A DNA stretch of 64,000 nt from HKCCE3408 sp039183205 (GTDB lineage Bacteria; Pseudomonadota; Alphaproteobacteria; Rhodobacterales; Rhodobacteraceae), in the NCBI GenBank assembly GCA_039183205.1, contig JBCDBR010000025.1, positions 1-64,000 of the forward strand. Reading direction: 5' to 3'. A model generated the notes under the pieces. The model saw nothing but the letters and a program-made list of their open reading frames with translations, was not told the DNA's origin and ran no database searches. Positions 16,737-25,144 of this stretch are shown here, piece after piece. The translations under genes and the position numbers were made by a program. The first letter of the stretch is position 1. Each line of letters opens with the position of its first letter.

Positions 16737-19700
16737 ATGTCCCATCGCCAGCGTATGACGGCGCAAAAGATTGCCAAACGTATAAAGCTGATCGAACCGC
16801 TCACCGCGCGGCGGCGTATTCCTATTGAACGGTTCACGCTGGAATTGCTGCCGGATGCAGAAACGCCACCGGACCTAAACGCAACCAAGACGGGGAAGGT
16901 CTTGGACTGGGACAACCATTGGGGCGGTCAGAACGTGCATTTCGTGCTGCGCTCACGGTTTGCGGTGCCTAAAAGCTGGGATAACCCGGCCCTGCATCTG
17001 CCGCTGGGAGTGGCCGGCGATATCTTTACGCATCCCGAGGCGCTGCTTTACATCAACGGGCAACCGGTTGCGTCTGCTGATCGGTATCATCACACCATCG
17101 ATGTGCCGGCCGGCTTCGTCGACGGTGAATTACATGAGCTGTTGCTGCATGGCTGGACCGGGCTGACCGGATGGCCACCCGATGCAACGGACAGCCGTCA
17201 GCTTTTGCTGCGGGAATGCGCGGTGATCGACATTGCGCGCGATCTTGAGGCCTTTATCACGCTAGCAGAGACAGCGCTTGATCTGCAGGGCGAGATGCCC
17301 GAGGAGCGCCCGGAAAAACATGCCATTCTGTCCGCGCTTGATGCTGCCTTTTTGGTGCTCGATACGCGCGATCCGCTGGACGATGCGTTCCGAGCCTCAG
17401 TCGGTCCGGCGATGGCGCGGCTGAAACATGGGCTCGGCGCGGCAGGCCCGCCGCTCGATGTCACACTCCATGCCGCGGGCCACGCGCATATGGATGTGGC
17501 CTATCTTTGGCCCATCGCGCAGATCAGGCAAAAAAACGCACGCACCTATTCCAACGTGCTGCGCCTGATGGAGCGGCATCCAGAGTTTCATTTTTCCCAT
17601 TCCCAACCCCAGCTTTACGCCTGGACCGAGCAAGACTACCCGGAGATTTTTGAGCAAATCCGCGCCCGTGTGGCGGAAGGCCGATGGGAGGTTTTGGGTG
17701 GCATGTGGGTGGAGCCGGACGCCAATATGCCAGGCCCCGAGGCGCTTGTGCGGCAGATTTTGCTCGCGCGGGGCTATTGCGATGCCACCTTCGGTGAGGA
17801 TGCCGAATGCCCTGTTTTGTGGCTGCCCGACACGTTCGGCTTTCCTGCCTGCTTGCCCCAGCTGATGGTCCAAGCAGGGCTGAAGTGGTTCGTCACCAAC
17901 AAAGTTAATTGGAACCAATATAATCAGATGCCGGCCTCGACCACATGGTGGGAAGGGATCGACGGGTCGCGGGTTCTGGCGCAATTCATGACGACGCCGC
18001 GGGCGGTTCAGCACTTGCCCTTTCCGACGAACTACAAATCCGACCTTACAGCGGCGGAAGTCGTGGGAACCTGGGGCCGCAACACGATGAAGGATCGGGT
18101 ACGCGATCTTTTGATCGCTTATGGCTATGGCGATGGCGGTGGTGGGCCTACAGATGCGCTGATCCGTAAAGCGGTGGCGTATCGGGCGCTGCCCGGCGCC
18201 CCGCAGGTCGAGCCCTCAACCGTCCGGCGTTTTTTCACGCAGCTTGAGGCGCGTGCGGCCAGCTTGCCCAGTTGGCGGGGCGAGTTTTACCTCGAAGGGC
18301 ATCGCGGGGTCCTGACCGGCAATGGTTGGATGAAGCGCGCGAACCGCATGGCCGAACGGTTGTTGAACGAAGCCGAACTAGCGATGTCCTTGGCCATGTT
18401 GGCCGGGCAGCCGCCGCAGGATCTGACAGATGTCTGGCGGATGCTGTGCACGATGCAATTCCACGACATTCTAACCGGCACGTCTGTGCCCGAAGTGTTC
18501 GTCGATGCCCGCCGCGATTTCGCTGAGATCACACAAAAGGCTGAGGCTGTTTTGGCGCACGGGATGGATGCGCTTCGGACGCAAGATGCGGTGCACATGA
18601 TCCTTGATGCCGCGCCGCTGCCCGGCATCCGTTATGCCCTGTTGGAGCCAGGCGCGGGCGCCGTCGCCGAAAACGGCGTCGCACTGCCGATGCAGATCGT
18701 GTCAGATGGCGTGCTGGTGGAGCTACCGGAAGGGCAGGGGCTTTCGGTGCGCCCGCTCTATCCGGCTGAATTGCCCGGCCGCGTTGATCGCGGCGCGCGG
18801 GCCTTCAGAACAGAGGATGGCGGCGCGATCCTTGAAAACGACCACCTGCGTGTTGTGATCGGTGTGCATGGCATGCTGACCTCTGTTTACGACAAACGCG
18901 CAGGGCGCGAGGTTTTGAAGCCGGGAATGTTCGGCAACAAGCTAGAGCTATTCGAGGACCGACCGGTGAGCTGGGACGCCTGGGATATCGACATCTTCTT
19001 CGAAGACAGGGGCGAAGTTGTCACCGCACTCAACAGTCTAGAGATTATCGAAACCGGCCCGCTCAGGGTCGCGGTTGAGATCAAGCGGGCGTTTCGTCGC
19101 TCAACCCTGACACAGCGTGTCAGCCTGACGCGCGCTTCGGCTCGCATTGATTTTGATACCGAGGTCGATTGGCACGAAACCCACTTGTTGTTGAAAGCGG
19201 CCTTTCCCGTTGCGGTGCGTGCCGCGCGGGCGGAGTTTGACATCCAATGGGGCCAAATCGATCGCCCGACCCATCGAAATACAAGCTGGGACGCGGCTCA
19301 ATTCGAGGTGCCGGCCCAGAAATGGGCGGATCTGAGCGAGGGCGATTTTGGTGTCGCACTGCTAAACGATTGTAAGTACGGCTATGACGTGCGCAGCGAT
19401 GTGCTCCGGCTGTCGCTGATCAAATCGGCAACGATGCCCGATGCCACTGCCGATCAAGGCCTGCATCGGTTCACCTATGCGCTACTTCCACATGTCGGTC
19501 GCACGCTTCAGGACGTTCGGCAGGAAGCCTATGCGCTGAACCGTCCACCGCGCTTGTTCCCTGGAAAGGGGCGCGCCGTGGAGCCCGTGGGCCCGATTGC
19601 GCATTGCGATGACCCCCGTGCAGTGATCGAGACGATCAAACCGGCAGAGGATGGGAACGGGATTATCTTGCGGCTTTTCGATGCGCATAACACGCGGGGG

Positions 19701-19886
19701 CGCCTGGCCCTTTCGCTCAATCCTGCAATTGTCGCGGTCGAGCTCTGTGGCCTGCTGGAAAATCAAAACCAGCCGCTCGACTTGGCAGACGGCCAAGTGT
19801 CGTTCGAACTTGCGAATTATGAGGTTAAGACGTTGCGACTGCTGCTGCGTGCGCGGGACCCTAGCGTCGAAGAACCTGCCTCCTGA
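16737..19886 (+). CDS. Alpha-mannosidase, glycoside hydrolase family 38
   Basis: This 1049-residue GH38 enzyme releases terminal alpha-mannose. Metal ligands are in HAHMDVAYLWP (H251 and D253). The nucleophile is D365 in LWLPDTFGFPACLPQ, and a third metal site is in QFHDILTGTSVPEV (H576, D577). There is no signal peptide, so it acts in the cytoplasm after import. I placed the start at ATG 16737, 6 bp after the ATPase stop; a longer frame would overlap the ATPase with non-homologous residues. Length and domain order match cytoplasmic bacterial GH38 enzymes. It closes an operon whose importer probably supplies its substrate. Confidence 0.95.
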   Translation: MSHRQRMTAQKIAKRIKLIEPLTARRRIPIERFTLELLPDAETPPDLNATKTGKVLDWDNHWGGQNVHFVLRSRFAVPKSWDNPALHLPLGVAGDIFTHPEALLYINGQPVASADRYHHTIDVPAGFVDGELHELLLHGWTGLTGWPPDATDSRQLLLRECAVIDIARDLEAFITLAETALDLQGEMPEERPEKHAILSALDAAFLVLDTRDPLDDAFRASVGPAMARLKHGLGAAGPPLDVTLHAAGHAHMDVAYLWPIAQIRQKNARTYSNVLRLMERHPEFHFSHSQPQLYAWTEQDYPEIFEQIRARVAEGRWEVLGGMWVEPDANMPGPEALVRQILLARGYCDATFGEDAECPVLWLPDTFGFPACLPQLMVQAGLKWFVTNKVNWNQYNQMPASTTWWEGIDGSRVLAQFMTTPRAVQHLPFPTNYKSDLTAAEVVGTWGRNTMKDRVRDLLIAYGYGDGGGGPTDALIRKAVAYRALPGAPQVEPSTVRRFFTQLEARAASLPSWRGEFYLEGHRGVLTGNGWMKRANRMAERLLNEAELAMSLAMLAGQPPQDLTDVWRMLCTMQFHDILTGTSVPEVFVDARRDFAEITQKAEAVLAHGMDALRTQDAVHMILDAAPLPGIRYALLEPGAGAVAENGVALPMQIVSDGVLVELPEGQGLSVRPLYPAELPGRVDRGARAFRTEDGGAILENDHLRVVIGVHGMLTSVYDKRAGREVLKPGMFGNKLELFEDRPVSWDAWDIDIFFEDRGEVVTALNSLEIIETGPLRVAVEIKRAFRRSTLTQRVSLTRASARIDFDTEVDWHETHLLLKAAFPVAVRAARAEFDIQWGQIDRPTHRNTSWDAAQFEVPAQKWADLSEGDFGVALLNDCKYGYDVRSDVLRLSLIKSATMPDATADQGLHRFTYALLPHVGRTLQDVRQEAYALNRPPRLFPGKGRAVEPVGPIAHCDDPRAVIETIKPAEDGNGIILRLFDAHNTRGRLALSLNPAIVAVELCGLLENQNQPLDLADGQVSFELANYEVKTLRLLLRARDPSVEEPAS

Positions 19887-19910
19887 CGGCACGCGGCTCC
19901 CATCCCAGAT

Positions 19911-21017
19911 TTAGGAAATGATCGGCAGCTCACAAAGCAGACCGCCGATGCGCGCTTGGCCCGACACCATCTCGACGGCGTCGCCGGGCTGCGCGTCGAT
20001 ATTGACCAAGGCATAGCCAATCATGCGCCGCAATCTGTAGGACCACGCTTTGTGGGTGACAAAGCCGATGCGCCGGCCGTTCTTTTCGAGAGTATTCCAG
20101 ATGGATTGGTCTTCATGCTCTTCGACGTCGCCAAGCAGGATGCCCAATTGATGCCGGGTGATCCCGCGCGCTTTGATGCGCCGCAACGCCGCGACGCCGA
20201 TCACATCGTCCGGCACATCCAAATCGACGAACCGGCCCAACCGGACCTCGAACGGATTTGTCGACTCATCGGTATCTATCCCCCAGTTTAGCAATCCGCT
20301 TTCGGTCCGTTCGGACGGATTTGGGTAGCCAGGGCCGATGTCGAATTGCCGCCCAGCCTCTTTGACCAGCTGCCAAAGCCGGTCGCCCTTTTTTCCGTCC
20401 ATCAGGAACAACTCAAACCCGCCTTGCTTTGACCAGCCTGCGCGAACAACCTTAAGGGGGATGCCGCCCACGTCGGCATCACGAAACCAAAAATACTTCA
20501 GCTCTCGCACCCAATCGCCAAGCAAATTGGCCACCACGTCTTCGGCCTTCGGGCCTTGTACCGCCATGGGTGAGACGTCCGGCTCACTCACCTCGACATC
20601 TAACCCGCGTTCGCCGGCGACGCATCGCGCCCAAAACCAAATGTCGCTATTGCCGATGGACAGCCAATAGCAATCCTCCGCCACTTTCAGCGCGATCGGA
20701 TCGTTGATCAAAACACCACGGTGATCGCAGAGAGCCACGTATTTGCCTTGGCCGACCGCCTGTTTGGATAAATCGCGCGCACAGAGGATCTGAGCCAAGT
20801 TTGCGGCGTCGGGGCCTTTGATTTGGACCTGTCGCTGAACGGCGACGTCCCACATCGAGACGCCGTTTATCAGGCGCCAATACTCGGCCTCACGGTCGCC
20901 ATAGCCGCGTGGAATAAGCATGTTGTTGTAGGTCAGAAGGGTTTCGGCGCCTTCCTGGACCGTGGACTGGTAAAATGGCGACTTTCGCAGCCGCCCGGCC
21001 GAGACGATTTTTGGCAA
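19911..21017 (-). CDS. DmdA-like tetrahydrofolate-dependent demethylase (GcvT family)
   Basis: This 368-residue GcvT-fold protein resembles dimethylsulfoniopropionate demethylase DmdA. Shared stretches are WDVAVQRQVQIKGPDA, DHRGVLINDPIALKVA, DVSPMAVQGPKAEDVV and RAGWSKQGGFELF. The family moves a methyl group from sulfur, nitrogen or oxygen to tetrahydrofolate. The start is TTG 21017 with a GGTAGGATG site. It is the last gene of the ribBX / CoA-transferase / crotonase arm. No dmdB or dmdC acyl-CoA genes are adjacent, so DMSP is only one possible substrate. Confidence 0.82.
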   Translation of the reverse strand: MPKIVSAGRLRKSPFYQSTVQEGAETLLTYNNMLIPRGYGDREAEYWRLINGVSMWDVAVQRQVQIKGPDAANLAQILCARDLSKQAVGQGKYVALCDHRGVLINDPIALKVAEDCYWLSIGNSDIWFWARCVAGERGLDVEVSEPDVSPMAVQGPKAEDVVANLLGDWVRELKYFWFRDADVGGIPLKVVRAGWSKQGGFELFLMDGKKGDRLWQLVKEAGRQFDIGPGYPNPSERTESGLLNWGIDTDESTNPFEVRLGRFVDLDVPDDVIGVAALRRIKARGITRHQLGILLGDVEEHEDQSIWNTLEKNGRRIGFVTHKAWSYRLRRMIGYALVNIDAQPGDAVEMVSGQARIGGLLCELPIIS

Positions 21018-21086
21018 ATCTACATCCTACCTGTTTGCGTCCTGTGCCGACGATTTTTGGTCGAATGACTGGATCGGTCTGCACCG

Positions 21087-21887
21087 TCAGCGACCTTTAA
21101 AAACCGGCTTGCGTTTTTCGATGAAGGCAGAGACCGCCTCATCGTGATCGGCCGTGTGATGCGCAATCGATTGTAAGGCGGCCGACAGCTCTAGCGCGGC
21201 GGAAAAGCTGCTGGTCGTGGCCTCCCGCAGGAGCCGCTTGGACATGCGCACTGCCTGCGGCGGATTGGCCGCAATGCGGCTGGCAAGTGCACGTGCTTCG
21301 GTCATTAAATCTTCGACCGCGACCACGCGCGAGACCAGCCCTATATCCTTCGCCTCTTGGGCTAGGATCGCATCACCGGTGAAAATCAGCTCAGCTGCCT
21401 TGGCCGGACCGACCAATCGCGGCAGCATCCAAGCGCCACCATCGGCCGGAACAATGCCCAATTTCACAAAGCTGGTCGCAAAGCGCGCAGTATCCGAAGC
21501 CAGGCGAATGTCGCACATCATGGCCAAGTCGCAGCCGGCGCCGATGGCCGGCCCGTTGACGGCGGCGATAATGGGTACTTCAAGGTCCCACATCGCCTTT
21601 GGCAAGCGCAAAAGACCGTGTTTGTAAGTGGCGCGAATGTCGGCGGATGTGCCCGCTGCAATGCCTTCTTTTTGATGCATTTGTTTGACGTTACCGCCAG
21701 CACAAAACGCGGTGCCTGCACCGGTTAGGATCACTGCCTTGATGGAGAGGTCTTTGGCGGCGCGGTCGAAGGCGTCTTCGAAAGCGTCAAAGATGTCTGC
21801 GCTCGACAAGGCGTTGCGTTCTTCGGGCCGGTTCATCGTGAGCGTCAGGATCCCTTCCTTCTGCTCCCACAAAAGAAAGTCGGTCAT
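21087..21887 (-). CDS. Enoyl-CoA hydratase/isomerase (crotonase family)
   Basis: This 266-residue crotonase acts on an acyl-CoA. The oxyanion motifs are AGGNVKQMHQK and NGPAIGAGCDLAMMCDIRLA. At the first catalytic glutamate position (usually GGGCE) it has aspartate, GAGCD. The second acid position is in VPADGGAWMLPRLVG. The C-terminal KRKPVFKGR is typical. It follows the CoA-transferase by 55 bp on the same strand, so it probably processes the CoA ester made there. Whether it hydrates, isomerises or hydrolyses is open. Confidence 0.9.
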   Translation of the reverse strand: MTDFLLWEQKEGILTLTMNRPEERNALSSADIFDAFEDAFDRAAKDLSIKAVILTGAGTAFCAGGNVKQMHQKEGIAAGTSADIRATYKHGLLRLPKAMWDLEVPIIAAVNGPAIGAGCDLAMMCDIRLASDTARFATSFVKLGIVPADGGAWMLPRLVGPAKAAELIFTGDAILAQEAKDIGLVSRVVAVEDLMTEARALASRIAANPPQAVRMSKRLLREATTSSFSAALELSAALQSIAHHTADHDEAVSAFIEKRKPVFKGR

Positions 21888-21942
21888 CGCGTGGCTCCGT
21901 GTTGTATGATTTTCATGCGCGGTTGCACAATTTCTTCAGGCG

Positions 21943-23145
21943 TCAAATCGCGCCAGCGGCGCGCAACGCCTGCACCTGTTCTTCGCTAAAACCGGCTTCG
22001 CGCAGCACGTCTACAGTGTCTTGGCCAAGATGAGACGGCGTTTGCGTGTTTGGATGGTTCTGGCCGTTGGCCTTGAACGTCATTGCGGGAACGTGGATCG
22101 GTCGGTCGTATTCCTCGATCTCAATTTCGCTTGTCAGGCCGCGTACGGCGATGTGTTCTTCGGCCAGGATTTCTTCGATTGACCTCAGACGGCCGGCTGG
22201 AACGGAGGCTGCGCTCAGCACATCCTCCCATTCCGCGGCCGTGCGCGTTTTGAACGCCGCGACGAGTTCCGAGCGGAGCGCTTGCGAATTTGTTTTGCGG
22301 CCCTCAAGGGTAGACCATCTGTCGTCTTGAAGAATGTCTTCGCGGCCCATTGCCTTGCACATTCGCGTAAATTGCGGAGCGTTGTTGGCCGCCAGCATCA
22401 GCGTCCCGTCCGCTGTATCGAAGGAACCGGAAGAGGGGCTTGCGCTCCAAGCTTCGTTGCCGCTCGGTCCGGCGACCCAGTCCGTCGACAACGTTCGCGA
22501 CATCAGGGCTGTCATGAGCATCAAGGCCGTGTCCAGCATCGCAACATCCAAATGCACCGCGGCACCCGTACGTTTAACCTCGTGCAGGCCGGCCAGAACA
22601 GCCATCGCTGCGTTGATGCCGGTGGCGTAGTCCACATAAGGCGAGCCAACCTTTGTCGGCCCCGATCCCTTCTGGCCCGTGGTGAGCATTATGCCACTCA
22701 TGCCTTGGACGATGTGGTCGTAGGACGGCCGGTTGCTGAACGGGCCGTCTTGTCCGAACGCAGACACAGAGCAATAGACAATCTTTGGATTTACCTCGCG
22801 CAATGCCTCAAATCCCAGGCCCAGACGTTCCGCCACTCCGGGTTTGAAATTTTCCACGAAAACATCGACACCGGCGATCAGCCGTTTCAACGCGGCGACG
22901 CCTTCGGGCGACTTTAGGTTGATAACCACGGATTTTTTGTTCGAGTTCTGAACGACATACGCCATGCCCATTTGTTTTTCGGCAAGGTCCGGAACCCAAT
23001 CCCCTATGCGCGTCCAATCCCCGCCATTCGGGTTTTCAACTTTGATGACATCGGCGCCGAGCAGGCCAAGCTGGTAGGTGGCGAAGGGACCGGCGAGCAC
23101 TTGGCTGAGGTCAATGATCTTGACGCCCTTTAGAGGTTCAAACAT
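21943..23145 (-). CDS. Class III CoA-transferase (CaiB/BaiF family)
   Basis: This 400-residue class III CoA-transferase transfers CoA between carboxylic acids. It begins MFEPLKGVKIIDLSQVLAGP. Family marks are FVENFKPGVAERLGLGFEAL, and the catalytic aspartate lies in GSPYVDYATGINAAMAVLAGL. It lies 20 bp downstream of ribBX and 55 bp upstream of the crotonase. In this arm it would activate an acid for crotonase chemistry. The acid and the CoA donor cannot be read from sequence. Confidence 0.93.
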   Translation of the reverse strand: MFEPLKGVKIIDLSQVLAGPFATYQLGLLGADVIKVENPNGGDWTRIGDWVPDLAEKQMGMAYVVQNSNKKSVVINLKSPEGVAALKRLIAGVDVFVENFKPGVAERLGLGFEALREVNPKIVYCSVSAFGQDGPFSNRPSYDHIVQGMSGIMLTTGQKGSGPTKVGSPYVDYATGINAAMAVLAGLHEVKRTGAAVHLDVAMLDTALMLMTALMSRTLSTDWVAGPSGNEAWSASPSSGSFDTADGTLMLAANNAPQFTRMCKAMGREDILQDDRWSTLEGRKTNSQALRSELVAAFKTRTAAEWEDVLSAASVPAGRLRSIEEILAEEHIAVRGLTSEIEIEEYDRPIHVPAMTFKANGQNHPNTQTPSHLGQDTVDVLREAGFSEEQVQALRAAGAI

Positions 23146-23165
23146 GCAACTTGTCTTTCCGAGCG

Positions 23166-24317
23166 TTAACGTGCGATTTGCGGCGAGGCTTTGGCCGCTG
23201 CGTCGAGGATCGGGCGGGTGCCGACGATCTCGAGACCGTAGGCGTCTAGTCCGATTGGATTGAGCCGTTTTGAATTGGTCAACAACAACAGCTTTGACAA
23301 GCCAAGGCGGGTCAGGACCTGAGCCCCGAGGCCATAGTCGCGCAATGTGCGTGGGGCGTCATCGCTTCGCCCCCCCATCTTCATCGACAGATCGCGCAAA
23401 AGAACAACAACGCCGCGCCCCTCGGCGGCCACGATTTCCATCGACCTGCCGGTCTCATCAATCCCGTCTCTGCCCTGTAGGCCAAGCACATCACGATAGG
23501 GGTCGAGCGCATGGATGCGGGTCAGGACGGGGCGATCACCGGACACATCGCCTTTGACCAAAGCAAGGTGCTCAGCGCCGTTGATCTGGTCAGTAAATAC
23601 GTTCAACTCCCATTGGCCACCATGGACGCTGTGAACCGTTCTGCGGTCACTGATGGTCACCAGATTGTCGTTTCGGCGGCGGAAGGCGATCAGGTCGCTG
23701 ATTGAGCCGATCTTGAGATCATGTTGGCGCGCGAACTCGACAAGATCGGGAAGACGCGCCATCGTGCCGTCGTCTTTCATAATCTCACATATCAAACCGG
23801 CCGGTTTCAGGCCTGCAAGCCGCGCGATATCAACAGATGCCTCAGTATGACCTGCGCGGACCAAAACGCCACCTTCTCGGGCGCATAGCGGAAAAACGTG
23901 GCCGGGCGTGGCAATATCCGCGGGGCCTTTCGTGTCATCAATCGCCACAGCGACCGTGCGCGCGCGGTCAAAAGCAGAAATGCCGGTTGTAATCCCCTCG
24001 CGTGCCTCAATCGAGACCGTGAACGCCGTTTCGTTTCGCGATGAGTTATTTGAAGACATCATCGACAGACCCAGTGCGCTCACCCGTTCTCGCGTGAGGC
24101 TGAGGCAGACAAGTCCGCGGCCATGTGTGGCCATGAAATTCACGACGTCCGGCGTTGCCATTTGTGCGGGAATGACGAGATCGCCCTCATTCTCGCGATC
24201 CTCGTGGTCGACGAGTATGAACATGCGTCCGGCGCGCGCATCGTCGATTATGTCTTCAATAGGAGAGATCATAGCTTGCCAATCGGTATAAGATTGGCGT
24301 GTCGCCAAGCAGTTCAT
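23166..24317 (-). CDS. ribBX: 3,4-dihydroxy-2-butanone-4-phosphate synthase with degenerate GTP cyclohydrolase II domain (RibBX)
   Basis: This 383-residue protein has an intact RibB domain, which converts ribulose 5-phosphate to the four-carbon riboflavin precursor. Evidence is ILVDHEDRENEGDLV at about residues 34-48 and RAGHTEASVD. The C-terminal half aligns with RibA, but the three zinc cysteines are missing: the region after VKGDVSGDRP has no C-x10-C-x-C. It therefore cannot be a working GTP cyclohydrolase II. ATG 24317 has GGGGAGGAC upstream. Leading an arm of a flavin-monooxygenase cluster, it probably raises FMN/FAD supply on induction. Confidence 0.9.
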   Translation of the reverse strand: MNCLATRQSYTDWQAMISPIEDIIDDARAGRMFILVDHEDRENEGDLVIPAQMATPDVVNFMATHGRGLVCLSLTRERVSALGLSMMSSNNSSRNETAFTVSIEAREGITTGISAFDRARTVAVAIDDTKGPADIATPGHVFPLCAREGGVLVRAGHTEASVDIARLAGLKPAGLICEIMKDDGTMARLPDLVEFARQHDLKIGSISDLIAFRRRNDNLVTISDRRTVHSVHGGQWELNVFTDQINGAEHLALVKGDVSGDRPVLTRIHALDPYRDVLGLQGRDGIDETGRSMEIVAAEGRGVVVLLRDLSMKMGGRSDDAPRTLRDYGLGAQVLTRLGLSKLLLLTNSKRLNPIGLDAYGLEIVGTRPILDAAAKASPQIAR

Positions 24318-24349
24318 GGTGACTTGTCCTCCCCAAATCGCCTATCATG

Positions 24350-24371
24350 TGCATGTAGCATGCATATAAAT
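24350..24371. repeat. 22-bp direct repeat, copy A (ribBX arm); candidate MarR operator
   Basis: This copy matches 25103-25124 at 20 of 22 positions, differing only at the T/C in GCATGTAGC and the G/A in GCATGCATA. It contains GCATGC and runs into CATATAAAT. It lies 33 bp upstream of the ribBX start codon and overlaps the expected promoter. The other copy precedes the divergent monooxygenase arm, so one regulator probably controls both. Confidence 0.75.
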
Positions 24372-24406
24372 TTCACGCAAGACGTGTTCAACCGTCATGG
24401 TGGGGA

Positions 24407-24913
24407 CTAGCGCTTGGTTTGGCTGTCTGCGGACGTATCGACGACTTCGAAATCGTCGTGCAGGCGGTTGAGAAGGGCGGCCAGCAATCCAATCTCGTCA
24501 TCGGTCCAATTTGTCGTGACCTCAGCCAAGAGGCTTTCGCGACCTGCGCGCGCTTTGGCCAGCATGTCCCGACCGTTTGCCGTTAGTTTCAGGACGGATT
24601 TACGCCGATCAACTGAACTTGGGTTGCGTTCTGCATAGCCGTTGGACACGGCGCTTTCGACAAGACGGCTTGCCGTCGATGCGTCCACCTCTAATTCTGC
24701 CGCGACGTCGCTGACGCTTGTCCGATCCGAATTCAGCGCGTCGATCGCAAAGATTGTACGCAACACGGACATCGCGATTGGACTGCCGATTTGATCGATC
24801 AGCCGGCGTCTGCGACCCTGTTGCAACCAAAGTCGGCGCAGGCGCATCAGACCACGGTCCAATTCGGAAAAACTGTCCTGTTCCGAATTTGACGTGATCG
24901 ATTCTTCACTCAT
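24407..24913 (-). CDS. MarR family transcriptional regulator
   Basis: This is a winged-helix regulator of about 168 residues from ATG 24913. The recognition region is VAAELEVDASTASRLVESAV, followed by the wing NPSSVDRRKSVLKLTANG. MarR regulators of aromatic or flavin-dependent catabolism usually repress until the substrate or a CoA ester binds. It sits between the two arms and is flanked by the paired 22-bp elements. The start is uncertain: no strong ribosome site is seen, and TTG 24991 would add 26 residues. Confidence 0.88.
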   Translation of the reverse strand: MSEESITSNSEQDSFSELDRGLMRLRRLWLQQGRRRRLIDQIGSPIAMSVLRTIFAIDALNSDRTSVSDVAAELEVDASTASRLVESAVSNGYAERNPSSVDRRKSVLKLTANGRDMLAKARAGRESLLAEVTTNWTDDEIGLLAALLNRLHDDFEVVDTSADSQTKR

Positions 24914-25102
24914 TGGGCGGGCCAAAATATACCTCAAAGCCGCTGCACAAGCCGTCGGGCAAGCTTTATTCCCTTTTCTTCGTGTGCTCAAACGTGAAGT
25001 TCACGAACCTGCTTGCGTTGTGTCAAAGTGACGTCGTCTCGCGCCGACTTTCGCCTACACCACAAACCCATCACGAATAAATAGCTTGCATATTACAGAG
25101 AC

Positions 25103-25124
25103 TGCATGCAGCATACATATAAAT
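25103..25124. repeat. 22-bp direct repeat, copy B (monooxygenase arm); candidate MarR operator
   Basis: This is the second copy of the element at 24350-24371, in the same orientation. It contains TGCATGCA, a perfect 8-bp palindrome, followed by GCATACATATAAAT. It ends 20 bp before the TTG start at 25145 and lies in the MarR/monooxygenase divergent region, so it could also mediate MarR autoregulation. Confidence 0.75.
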
Positions 25125-25144
25125 CTGATGCCAGGGAGGAGCCA

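Noticed and set aside
22282..22917. A 211-codon plus-strand frame
   Set aside because: It is antisense to the CoA-transferase, which has all its family motifs.
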